NCBI GenBank assembly: GCA_017438085.1
Contig: JAFRWH010000325.1
Coordinates: 1-5,265, forward strand
Direction: 5' to 3'
DNA length: 5,265 bases
From: Bacillota bacterium
GTDB lineage: Bacteria; Bacillota_A; Clostridia; Peptostreptococcales; Anaerovoracaceae
The notes below the pieces were generated by a model that saw only the letters and a list, made by a program, of their open reading frames with translations, ran no database searches and had not been told where the DNA came from. Shown here piece by piece: positions 1 to 5,265 of this stretch. Position numbers and translations under genes: made by a program. The stretch's first letter is position 1. Each line of letters starts with the position of its first letter.

Positions 1-1447
1 CCTTCTGGGCTATGGATACAGCCTTTCGATGGCAGGCCTGGCACCGCATACAGGCAGCAGAAAGGAGCTCTTCTCTTATCTTAAGGAGTTCGGGGAGGCT
101 CATCCCGCACAGGGACAGGAGACCGACCCTCTTAAGAATGCATCCCTTTGGATAAGAGGCCGGGGCTGGAATCAGGACTATTTTGCAGATGGCAATGACA
201 TGCCTTCCCGCTATGAACTTGATGAGATATCCAAGGACAGGCCTATCATTATAACCAGAGCCTGCGGCCACTCCGCTGCAGTCAACAGCAAGGCACTGGA
301 ACTGGCAGGCGTGACCAGAGACACTAAGGCACCTGCCGGAGGCGACATCGGCCGCGATGCAGATGGCGAGCCTGACGGCATGCTGTACGACCAGGCTATC
401 GGCCTGGTAAGCTCCATCGTGCCCCTGCCTTCCAAGGAGGAGGTAAAGGAGATGATAAGGCTTGCCTGCAAAGGACTCAACAGCTTTGGGATCACCAGCT
501 CCCAGACTGACGACTACGGCGTATTCAGAGCCATTGGCTGGGAGACAGTGAACGAGGCTTACAGGGAACTTGAGGCTGCCGGAGAACTGAGTGTCCGGGT
601 GTTCGAGCAGAGCAATTTCACCGATTTCGACCAGTTCAAGGCTTATGTTGAGGCCGGAAATGTCACCGGCAAGGGCAGCGAGATGTTCAAGGCAGGGCCT
701 CTTAAGATGCTTGGTGACGGATCCCTCGGAAGCCGCACAGCCCATATGGCAAAGCCCTATGCGGACGATCCCACAACTTGCGGATTTAATATTTTCAGCG
801 ATGAACACATAAACAAGATGGTGGCATTCGCCAACGAAAATAACATGTCCGTGGCCATTCACGCCATAGGAGATGCCTGCCTGGATCAGGTTCTGAATGC
901 AGTTGAAAAGGCGCTTCAGGAACATCCCAGAAAGGATCACCGCCACGGCGTGGTACACTGCCAGATCTCAAGAGCAGACCAGCTTGAGCGGATCGCAGAG
1001 CTCGGAATGCATGTCTATGCTCAGAGCATATTCCTGGATTATGACAATCACATTGTAGAAGCGAGAGCGGGTAAGGAGCTGGCTGCCACCAGCTACAGCT
1101 GGAAGACCCTTATGAAGAAGGGCGTGAGCGTTTCCAATGGCTCCGACTGCCCCGTAGAGCTGCCCGACGTGATGAGAGGCATACGCTGCGCCGTTACAAG
1201 GACTTCAGTTGATGGTACAGGCCCGTATCTGCCGGAGCAGGCCTTTACACTTGAAGAGGCGCTGGACAGCTTCACCGTTCAGAGCGCTTTTGCCAGCTTC
1301 GAAGAGGACGTAAAAGGCCGCATCGCCCCGGGCTATCTGGCGGATTTCGTCATACTTGAGCAGGACCCCTTTGAGACTGATCCCTACGAGCTGCACAAGA
1401 TAGGCATCCACGCCACATATCTCGGAGGCCGTAAAGTGTTCGGATAG
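1..1447 (+). CDS. YtcJ-like metal-dependent amidohydrolase, 5' end missing
   Basis: This is the C-terminal part of an amidohydrolase-3 (YtcJ-like) enzyme, a cytoplasmic zinc-type hydrolase of the TIM-barrel amidohydrolase superfamily; the substrate cannot be told from sequence. The frame is open from base 2 and reads LLGYGYSLS before the first ATG at 29. In this family that stretch directly follows the metal-binding HxH motif, so ATG 29 is internal and about 55-60 residues lie outside the window (family length about 530-540; 481 residues visible). Counting from the Met at 29, visible motifs are ACGHSAAVNS (78-87), PLKMLGDGSLGSRTA (224-238, K226 the likely bridging lysine), AIHAIGD (276-282, metal ligand H278), GVVHCQ (307-312, H310) and GSDCPVE (371-377, catalytic-type D373). 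The C-terminus (about 428-472) is the usual small beta-sandwich return, with GRIAPGYLADFVIL and a final GGRKVF. All ligands that should be visible are present, so the enzyme looks intact. A strong terminator follows 49 bases downstream, making this the last gene of its transcript. Confidence 0.95.
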   Translation, partial: LLGYGYSLSMAGLAPHTGSRKELFSYLKEFGEAHPAQGQETDPLKNASLWIRGRGWNQDYFADGNDMPSRYELDEISKDRPIIITRACGHSAAVNSKALELAGVTRDTKAPAGGDIGRDADGEPDGMLYDQAIGLVSSIVPLPSKEEVKEMIRLACKGLNSFGITSSQTDDYGVFRAIGWETVNEAYRELEAAGELSVRVFEQSNFTDFDQFKAYVEAGNVTGKGSEMFKAGPLKMLGDGSLGSRTAHMAKPYADDPTTCGFNIFSDEHINKMVAFANENNMSVAIHAIGDACLDQVLNAVEKALQEHPRKDHRHGVVHCQISRADQLERIAELGMHVYAQSIFLDYDNHIVEARAGKELAATSYSWKTLMKKGVSVSNGSDCPVELPDVMRGIRCAVTRTSVDGTGPYLPEQAFTLEEALDSFTVQSAFASFEEDVKGRIAPGYLADFVILEQDPFETDPYELHKIGIHATYLGGRKVFG

Positions 1448-1496
1448 AGCGCAGATCCGCACCGGAAAATCTTTTTTTTCAGCTCAGTCAAACTTA

Positions 1497-1541
1497 ATCC
1501 CTGTCATTTGTGTGTTATCACATAAGTGATAGGGATTTTTT
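1497..1541 (+). terminator. Intrinsic terminator of the amidohydrolase gene
   Basis: An 18-base arm (1497-1514) pairs fully with 1519-1536 around a TTAT loop, using three G-U wobbles and otherwise Watson-Crick pairs. A run of T residues (1536-1541) follows at once. The outer part ATCCCT/AGGGAT is the GC-richest. The hairpin starts 49 bases after the amidohydrolase stop codon, and no gene is interrupted. The wobbles (G-U in RNA read as G-T in DNA) mean the reverse-strand transcript would pair less well, so it acts best for + strand transcription. Confidence 0.94.
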
Positions 1542-1573
1542 CTTTAATGAATTTGAATCACCTCTGACAGAAT

Positions 1574-1667
1574 GGCTTTTTCATGAAAAGTTGGGGCTAT
1601 CATAGATCTGCTCAGCAAAAATATAAGATGTTTTAAGCGTTTTTTAAGGGGCTGGGGCTATTATAAT
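1574..1667 (+). promoter_or_regulatory. Two imperfect copies of a promoter-like block upstream of the NAGPA-domain gene
   Basis: The sequence TGGGGCTATCAT at 1592-1603 recurs as TGGGGCTATTAT at 1653-1664, one mismatch in 12. The similarity extends upstream: each copy has GC(G)TTTTT followed by an A-run and G residues before the shared core (about 1575-1603 and 1637-1664). The downstream copy runs into a perfect -10 hexamer TATAAT (1662-1667); no good TTGACA-like -35 stands 16-18 bases upstream (GTTTTT at 1639-1644), so a plain sigma-A promoter would be weak or activator-dependent. The upstream copy includes the near-palindrome CTTTTTCATGAAAAG (1576-1590). The region lies between the amidohydrolase terminator and ATG 1719, so some promoter is needed here. 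The start would be near 1674. Assignment to a sigma factor is not possible from sequence alone. Confidence 0.5.
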
Positions 1668-1677
1668 GCCGTAAAAA

Positions 1678-1712
1678 GGATCCGCGTATGTAAATACAGT
1701 ATTAAGGGATCC
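1678..1712 (+). repeat. Paired GGATCC sites in the leader of the NAGPA-domain gene
   Basis: GGATCCG occurs at 1678-1684 and again at 1707-1713, each followed by a similar GTATG stretch, giving an imperfect direct repeat. As GGATCC is its own reverse complement, the two copies can also pair as a 6-bp stem closing a 23-base loop that holds a small inner stem (GTAT/ATAC). It would sit in the untranslated leader, right before the start codon. It could be chance, a protein-binding pair or a weak leader structure. Confidence 0.35.
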
Positions 1713-1718
1713 GGGGGT

Positions 1719-2735
1719 ATGACTATGATCAGAAAAATGAAAATACTTAACATTGTGTTCTGGCTGGCACTGTTGGCCTTTACGGCATATTTTGTTCTGG
1801 ACACTTTTGTGATTGAGCGCGTTTATCAGCCGGAGGCAGGGGAGGCTGCACCGGAAAGCATTTCCGAAGAATATGCTCAGGCGGACTCTGTCCCGGATTC
1901 TTTGAACAATGCCGGAGCAACCGGCGGACAGGAAGACAATATGCTTGCAGATGATGCCGGAGGGCAGTCTGTTTACGGAGAAGACAGCGCGGAGAAAAGC
2001 GCTGCGGTCATTACCGGGAACAGCTACCGGGATGAAAACATCAGCATTGTTATAAACGAGTACAGGGTAAATGACACTACAGTGTATGCGGCCGATGTGC
2101 AGCTCAGCAGTCCGGAATATCTGAAGACTGCGCTGGCCAAAGCCTCCTATGGAAGAAATGTCACAGCTAAGACCTCCGATACAGCATCCTCAGTGGATGC
2201 AATACTGGCTATCAACGGGGATTACTATGGCGCTCAGGAGAAAGGCTACGTAATCAGAAATTCTGTTATCTACAGAAGCACTGCGGTGAATGGCAAGGAG
2301 GATCTGGCAATTTACGAAGACGGCAGCTTTGAGATAGTCATAGAAGGGCAGGTGTCTGCGCAGGAACTGGTAAACAGCGGTGTCGTAAATCTTCTGTCTT
2401 TCGGCCCGGCGCTGGTGGAGGATGGCGAGATCTCCGTAAGCGTAAACGATGAGGTAGGAAAGGCAAAGACAAGCAATCCGCGGACGGCAATAGGCATAAC
2501 AGAAGATTGTCACTACATTCTGGTGGTCTCCGATGGAAGAACGAGCGAGAGCGAAGGCCTGAGCCTGTATGAGCTGGCCCAGGTGATGCAGCAGCTCGGC
2601 GCAAAGACTGCATATAATCTGGATGGAGGCGGCTCAAGCACTATGTGGTTCAACGGCGCGCTGGTGAACAACCCTACCACAAACGGAAGCATAAAAGAGC
2701 GCAGTGTCAGCGACATAATATACATCGGTATCTAA
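1719..2735 (+). CDS. Membrane-anchored phosphodiester glycosidase (NAGPA-domain) protein
   Basis: A 338-residue protein with one hydrophobic segment near the N-terminus (about 8-29, after basic RKMK), then an acidic, Ser/Gly/Ala-rich linker (about 36-98), then a NAGPA domain (PF09992-type, about 105-338). This predicts a signal anchor with the enzyme outside the membrane. Family hallmarks are seen in order: AINGDYY (164-170), SFGPALV (227-233), NPRTAIGI (253-260), VVSDGR (269-274), a GLSLYELA segment (280-287) and LDGGGSSTM (301-309). The family includes mammalian uncovering enzyme, which removes N-acetylglucosamine from a phosphodiester, and bacterial proteins tied to exopolysaccharide or cell-wall glycan turnover; the bacterial substrate here is unknown. 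Start choice is uncertain: ATG 1719 has AAGGGA (1704-1709) at 9 bases, while ATG 1725 (third residue) has GGGGG at 7 bases; both keep the anchor. The next gene starts 43 bases downstream on the same strand with no terminator between, so the two are probably co-transcribed. Confidence 0.93.
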   Translation: MTMIRKMKILNIVFWLALLAFTAYFVLDTFVIERVYQPEAGEAAPESISEEYAQADSVPDSLNNAGATGGQEDNMLADDAGGQSVYGEDSAEKSAAVITGNSYRDENISIVINEYRVNDTTVYAADVQLSSPEYLKTALAKASYGRNVTAKTSDTASSVDAILAINGDYYGAQEKGYVIRNSVIYRSTAVNGKEDLAIYEDGSFEIVIEGQVSAQELVNSGVVNLLSFGPALVEDGEISVSVNDEVGKAKTSNPRTAIGITEDCHYILVVSDGRTSESEGLSLYELAQVMQQLGAKTAYNLDGGGSSTMWFNGALVNNPTTNGSIKERSVSDIIYIGI

Positions 2736-2778
2736 TTGCGGATGCGTGGGTCAAAGATAATTACGGGGTTTAAAGAAA

Positions 2779-3207
2779 ATGAATAAGAATGAATACAGAA
2801 TAATAGGAGAGACCGAGGTGGGCGGACCTGGCAGCATAGCACCTAGGGCAATGCCCCAGAAGGGCTATCTTTGGGCTTCGGCTGCGCTGCTGGCTTTCGC
2901 GCTGCTGTATGGGTATTTCAGCCACGGAGTCTGGTCGGTCTGGATGCTGGGAGCATTTGTTATACCACTGCTATGGGGCTTTGTGCCATCGCTGCTGGAG
3001 GCAAGAGAAGGCAAAAAACGCATAGTCTCAGGGTATTTAAGGCTATGGGGCGTGGCGTGCTTTTCCGTTGGCTCAGTCATGAGCGGTGTACTGGAGATCT
3101 ACGGAACTACCAACAGACTTCTTTTAGTGTATTTTGTGGCGGCGACGGTGTTCTTTGCTTCGGCGCTGATCTGCTGGCCTGTCAAAAGCGATGAAGATCT
3201 TGGCTGA
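2779..3207 (+). CDS. Small four-helix membrane protein of unknown function
   Basis: I do not recognise this 142-residue protein. It has a polar N-terminal tail of about 28 residues with Gly and Pro, then four predicted membrane segments at about 30-47, 52-73, 87-107 and 113-134, and a short acidic tail ending KSDEDLG. A charged loop with EAREGKKR (74-81) separates segments 2 and 3; it and the N-terminal tail are likely on the cytoplasmic side by the positive-inside rule. No catalytic or transport motif is visible. The ribosome binding site is poor (GGGG at 2765-2768, 10 bases before ATG), which fits translation following the NAGPA-domain gene 43 bases upstream. Its position suggests a role in the same envelope-linked process, but this is only inference. 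A 107-codon frame overlapping it in another reading frame is a shadow; this frame has the coherent hydrophobic pattern. Confidence 0.83.
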   Translation: MNKNEYRIIGETEVGGPGSIAPRAMPQKGYLWASAALLAFALLYGYFSHGVWSVWMLGAFVIPLLWGFVPSLLEAREGKKRIVSGYLRLWGVACFSVGSVMSGVLEIYGTTNRLLLVYFVAATVFFASALICWPVKSDEDLG

Positions 3208-3229
3208 CAGCGAATTACTTTCCTCGCAA

Positions 3230-3275
3230 TTATCTGATAAATTATTAACAAATATGATCGTAATCAATTATTGAT
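3230..3275. promoter_or_regulatory. Candidate operator region upstream of the gap promoter
   Basis: Two perfect odd-length palindromes lie here: TTATC-T-GATAA (3230-3240) and ATCAAT-T-ATTGAT (3263-3275). The second is centred about 54 bases before the predicted gap transcription start, just upstream of the -35, a place typical for an activator. Bases 3253-3266 (TATGATCGTAATCA) also resemble a CcpA cre box (TGWNANCGNTNWCA) with two mismatches at conserved positions. The surroundings are very AT-rich, which raises the chance of accidental palindromes and may also serve as an UP element. Confidence 0.35.
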
Positions 3276-3287
3276 ATGATATAACGC

Positions 3288-3316
3288 TTGTATTTTTTTA
3301 CAGAAACGAATATAAT
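3288..3316 (+). promoter_or_regulatory. gap: Sigma-A-type promoter of gap
   Basis: A perfect -10 TATAAT (3311-3316) lies 17 bases downstream of TTGTAT (3288-3293), which keeps the key TTG of the -35 consensus. Upstream sequence is AT-rich. The predicted start is near 3322-3324, giving a leader of about 45 bases. This fits a strongly expressed glycolytic gene and shows that gap need not depend on the operon upstream, although no terminator is seen between that operon and gap. Confidence 0.8.
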
Positions 3317-3320
3317 TCTT

Positions 3321-3354
3321 TTTTGAAATGATTATTTGAAATCAATTTTCAAAA
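3321..3354 (+). promoter_or_regulatory. Hairpin at the 5' end of the gap mRNA
   Basis: TTTTGAAA-TGATT (3321-3333) pairs with AATCA (3340-3344) and TTTCAAAA (3347-3354) around the loop ATTTGA, with a two-base bulge at 3345-3346: 13 AT-rich pairs. It begins at the predicted transcription start and ends at the ribosome binding site AAAGGAG (3352-3358), whose first As lie in the stem. Such 5'-end stems can protect mRNAs from 5' decay; alternatively the DNA inverted repeat could be a repressor site just past the -10. The ribosome binding site itself is strong and 9 bases from ATG 3368. Confidence 0.5.
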
Positions 3355-3367
3355 GGAGATATCTAAT

Positions 3368-4384
3368 ATGACAAGAGTAGCAATTAACGGTTTCGGAAGA
3401 ATCGGAAGACTGTCTTTCCGCAAGATGTGGGGAGATGACAGATTTGAAGTAGTCGCGATCAATGACCTGACCAGCCCCGAGATGCTGGCTTATCTGCTGA
3501 AGTATGACAGCGTGCAGAAGCGCTTTGAGGGTCACGAGATCGAATCCGGCGAAGGCTTCATCTCAGTTGACGGCAAGAAGATCCCTGTTTTCAAGGAAGC
3601 TGACGCAAGCAAGCTGCCCTGGGGCGAATATGATGTTGACATCGTTCTGGAGTGCACAGGTTTCTACACCTCCAAGGCTAAGTCTCAGGCGCACATCGAT
3701 GCAGGCGCCAAGAAGGTTCTGATCTCTGCTCCTGCAGGCAACGATCTTCCCACAATCGTTTACGGTGTTAACCACAATATCCTGACACCGGAAGACACCA
3801 TCGTTTCCGGCGCCAGCTGCACCACCAACTGCCTGGCTCCCATGGCTAAGGTCCTGAATGAGTACAGAGAGCTGAGAACAGGCTTCATGTCCACCATTCA
3901 CGCCTACACCGGCGACCAGATGATCCTGGATGGTCCCCACAGAAAGGGCGACTTCAGAAGAGCAAGAGCAGGCGCTCTGAACATCGTGCCTAACAGCACC
4001 GGCGCTGCCAAGGCTATCGGCCTTGTTATCCCCGAACTGGCAGGCAAGCTGATCGGTTCCGCACAGAGAGTTCCTGTAGGCTCCGGCTCTCTGACCATGC
4101 TGGATGCAACCCTTAAGGACGATACCGAAAGCGTATCCGTAGAGGGCATCAACGCTGCCATGAAGGCCGCTGCTGACGAGTCCTTCGGCTACAACGAAGA
4201 GATGATCGTAAGCTCCGACGTTATCGGCACCAGCTATGGTTCCATCTTCGACGCTACCCAGACTCTGGCACAGCGCTGCGGAACCAAGATCTACGAAGTG
4301 CGTGTAGTTGCATGGTACGACAACGAAATGGGCTACACCAGCCAGCTGCTCAGAACACTGGCACACATGGGAAGCCTCAAGTAG
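3368..4384 (+). CDS. gap: Type I glyceraldehyde-3-phosphate dehydrogenase
   Basis: Cytoplasmic glycolytic enzyme that oxidises and phosphorylates glyceraldehyde-3-phosphate to 1,3-bisphosphoglycerate with NAD+; known family members are homotetramers. The 338 residues match the usual length. The N-terminal Rossmann domain shows GFGRIGR (8-14) and IND (31-33), D33 being the adenosine-ribose ligand that favours NAD over NADP. The catalytic domain has ASCTTN with nucleophile C151 (149-154), its partner H178 in [10 protein letters not shown], the [14 protein letters not shown]-loop stretch (188-200), NSTGAAKA (209-216), phosphate-binding R234 in QRVPV, and WYDNEMGY (316-323). The enzyme looks fully active. 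The stretch after R234 reads [11 protein letters not shown], where many homologues have VPVPTGS or VPTPNVS. The start is fixed by AAAGGAG 9 bases upstream. Codon use is strongly biased, as in highly expressed genes. Neither a cggR-type regulator upstream nor pgk or tpiA directly downstream is present, unlike the common Firmicute gap operon. Confidence 0.99.
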   Translation: MTRVAINGFGRIGRLSFRKMWGDDRFEVVAINDLTSPEMLAYLLKYDSVQKRFEGHEIESGEGFISVDGKKIPVFKEADASKLPWGEYDVDIVLECTGFYTSKAKSQAHIDAGAKKVLISAPAGNDLPTIVYGVNHNILTPEDTIVSGASCTTNCLAPMAKVLNEYRELRTGFMSTIHAYTGDQMILDGPHRKGDFRRARAGALNIVPNSTGAAKAIGLVIPELAGKLIGSAQRVPVGSGSLTMLDATLKDDTESVSVEGINAAMKAAADESFGYNEEMIVSSDVIGTSYGSIFDATQTLAQRCGTKIYEVRVVAWYDNEMGYTSQLLRTLAHMGSLK

Positions 4385-4408
4385 GCAGCCCCCTGGGTCT
4401 GAAAGCTG

Positions 4409-5265
4409 ATGGCTGGAGTAGAACTCAGGAAAGTTAACAAAATCTACGAACCGGCTGGGAGCAGCTCCCAGCCGGGTTTTGCAATTCAGGACCTTGAGCT
4501 GAAGGCTGAGGACGGAGAATTCCTTGTGCTGCTGGGCCCTTCGGGCTGCGGCAAATCCACAACTCTTCGCATGATTGCAGGCCTTGAACATCCGGACAGC
4601 GGAGACATACTTATCGACGGGGTCAGGGTGAACGATGTGGCTCCCAAGGACAGGGACATAGCCATGGTGTTTCAGAACTATGCGCTGTATCCCCACATGA
4701 CGGTCTACGAGAACATGGCCTTCGGTCTTAAACAGAGGCGGATGGCCAAGGCTGAAATAGATAAAAAAGTCCGTGAGACTGCAGAAATACTGGGTCTTAC
4801 GGAATACCTGGGCAGCAAGCCGGGGAAGCTCTCCGGAGGACAAAGGCAGAGGGTCGCCATCGGAAGGGCAATAGTCCGCGATCCAAAGGTCTTTCTTATG
4901 GATGAGCCGCTGTCCAATCTGGATTATAAGCTCAGAAATCAATTGCGGACCGAACTGATAAAGCTGAGGCAGAAGATCGATGCAACCTTTATTTATGTCA
5001 CCCACGATCAGACTGAGGCGGTTACTCTCGGGGACCGTATCGTGATAATGCGGGACGGCAGGGTGCAGCAGATCGGAACGCCTTATCAGGTATTCAACGA
5101 GCCGTCAAATCTTTTTGTCGCCTCGTTTATAGGCAATCCGCAGATGAATTTCTTCGACGCAGAGCTCAGCTTCGGCGATGATGGCCTCTGGGCAGAGCTC
5201 GGCGGTGTCCGCATCTGGCTCGGACAGGAGAAGAGCCGCAGGATAGCGGAAAGCGGGGCTGTTCC
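4409..5265 (+). CDS. ugpC: CUT1-family sugar ABC transporter ATPase (UgpC/MsmK/MalK-like), 3' end missing
   Basis: The cytoplasmic motor subunit of a carbohydrate (or glycerol-3-phosphate) ABC importer. 285 residues are visible of about 365-380, with no stop before the window edge. Motifs: Walker [10 protein letters not shown] (43-51), Q-loop Q89 in [13 protein letters not shown], signature LSGGQ (141-145), Walker B VFLMDEP (161-167), D-loop SNLD (169-172), switch H199 in VTHDQTEA. From about 243 the C-terminal OB-fold (TOBE-type) regulatory region begins with GNPQMNFF. The set is complete and points to the UgpC/MsmK/MalK group; such ATPases often serve several sugar importers, so the substrate is open. 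ATG 4409 is the only reasonable start: an in-frame TGA is at 4400-4402 and homology begins at residue 1 ([13 protein letters not shown]). No good ribosome binding site precedes it. About six extra residues lie at 15-24 ([10 protein letters not shown]) compared with typical relatives, encoded by a terminator-like hairpin. It starts 24 bases after gap, so it may depend on gap transcription. Confidence 0.97.
   Translation, partial: MAGVELRKVNKIYEPAGSSSQPGFAIQDLELKAEDGEFLVLLGPSGCGKSTTLRMIAGLEHPDSGDILIDGVRVNDVAPKDRDIAMVFQNYALYPHMTVYENMAFGLKQRRMAKAEIDKKVRETAEILGLTEYLGSKPGKLSGGQRQRVAIGRAIVRDPKVFLMDEPLSNLDYKLRNQLRTELIKLRQKIDATFIYVTHDQTEAVTLGDRIVIMRDGRVQQIGTPYQVFNEPSNLFVASFIGNPQMNFFDAELSFGDDGLWAELGGVRIWLGQEKSRRIAESGAV
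4451..4480 (+). terminator. Terminator-like hairpin inside the start of the ATPase gene
   Basis: CCGGCTGGGAGC (4451-4462) and GCTCCCAGCCGG (4464-4475) are exact inverted copies around a single A; with a minimal CAG loop this gives an 11-bp stem with 9 G-C pairs. G and then TTTT (4477-4480) follow. It lies 66 bases after the gap stop, where a gap terminator would be expected, yet within codons 15-24 of the ATPase gene. The T-run is short, so termination is probably partial. It may be an attenuator between gap and the ATPase gene; translating ribosomes would open it. Confidence 0.65.

Noticed and set aside
29..31. ATG 29 as the true start of the amidohydrolase
   Set aside because: The frame is open upstream to the edge and those residues match the conserved stretch after the HxH metal motif, which the enzyme needs; the gene is cut by the window.
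1456..1479. Possible second terminator after the amidohydrolase: TCCG/CGGA stem then T8
   Set aside because: The stem is only 4 bp and is separated from the T-run by several bases; the strong hairpin at 1497-1541 explains termination.
2871..3194. 107-codon + strand frame overlapping the small membrane protein gene
   Set aside because: No ribosome binding site, Arg/Gly/Cys-rich without a consistent pattern; the frame at 2779 gives four clean membrane segments.
3271..3300. TTGATA as a better -35 for gap
   Set aside because: It matches the consensus in five of six bases, but no -10-like hexamer lies 16-18 bases downstream (only a T-run). TTGTAT at 3288 is correctly spaced from TATAAT.
3563..5005. 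480-codon open frame on the - strand, antisense to gap and the ATPase gene
   Set aside because: The opposite strand encodes two unmistakable conserved proteins with full motifs. Long antisense frames arise from biased codon use, and the translation shows no family motif and is rich in Cys and His without pattern.
1..5265. CRISPR arrays, tRNA or rRNA genes, insertion sequences, attachment sites, origins
   Set aside because: Read through for repeats, cloverleaf patterns, transposase motifs and terminal inverted repeats; none seen beyond the short regulatory repeats listed.

Overview
The window reads as a chromosomal stretch from a low-to-mid GC anaerobic Firmicute, probably class Clostridia. 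This is inferred from AGGAG-type ribosome binding sites, AT-rich spacers with sigma-A-like promoters, and the protein families present: a YtcJ-type amidohydrolase, a membrane-anchored NAGPA-domain protein, a Firmicute-style GAPDH and a CUT1 sugar-transporter ATPase. All five genes are on the + strand. There is no RNA gene, CRISPR array, insertion sequence or phage gene.

Left part (1-1541): the 3' part of a YtcJ-like metal-dependent amidohydrolase gene, entering from outside the window and closed by a strong intrinsic terminator. Middle part (1542-3207): a 177-base upstream region with a near-repeated promoter-like block and paired GGATCC sites. It is followed by a probable two-gene operon encoding a single-pass membrane protein with an extracytoplasmic phosphodiester glycosidase (NAGPA) domain and an unrecognised small protein with four predicted membrane segments. 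Right part (3208-5265): an AT-rich regulatory region with a clear promoter, a palindrome and a hairpin at the predicted mRNA 5' end, driving the glycolytic gene gap (type I glyceraldehyde-3-phosphate dehydrogenase). Only 24 bases after gap begins an ATPase gene of the UgpC/MsmK/MalK family, which runs off the right edge.

The most unusual item is a GC-rich, nearly perfect inverted repeat followed by T4. It looks like the terminator of gap but lies inside the first 24 codons of the ATPase gene, where it encodes a short insertion. This could set how much gap transcription reads through into the transporter ATPase and would tie that readthrough to translation of the ATPase start. Linking glycolysis to the sugar-import motor makes metabolic sense, but the mechanism is inference. 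I see no sign of a wholly new multi-gene system; the rest is ordinary metabolic and cell-envelope content.
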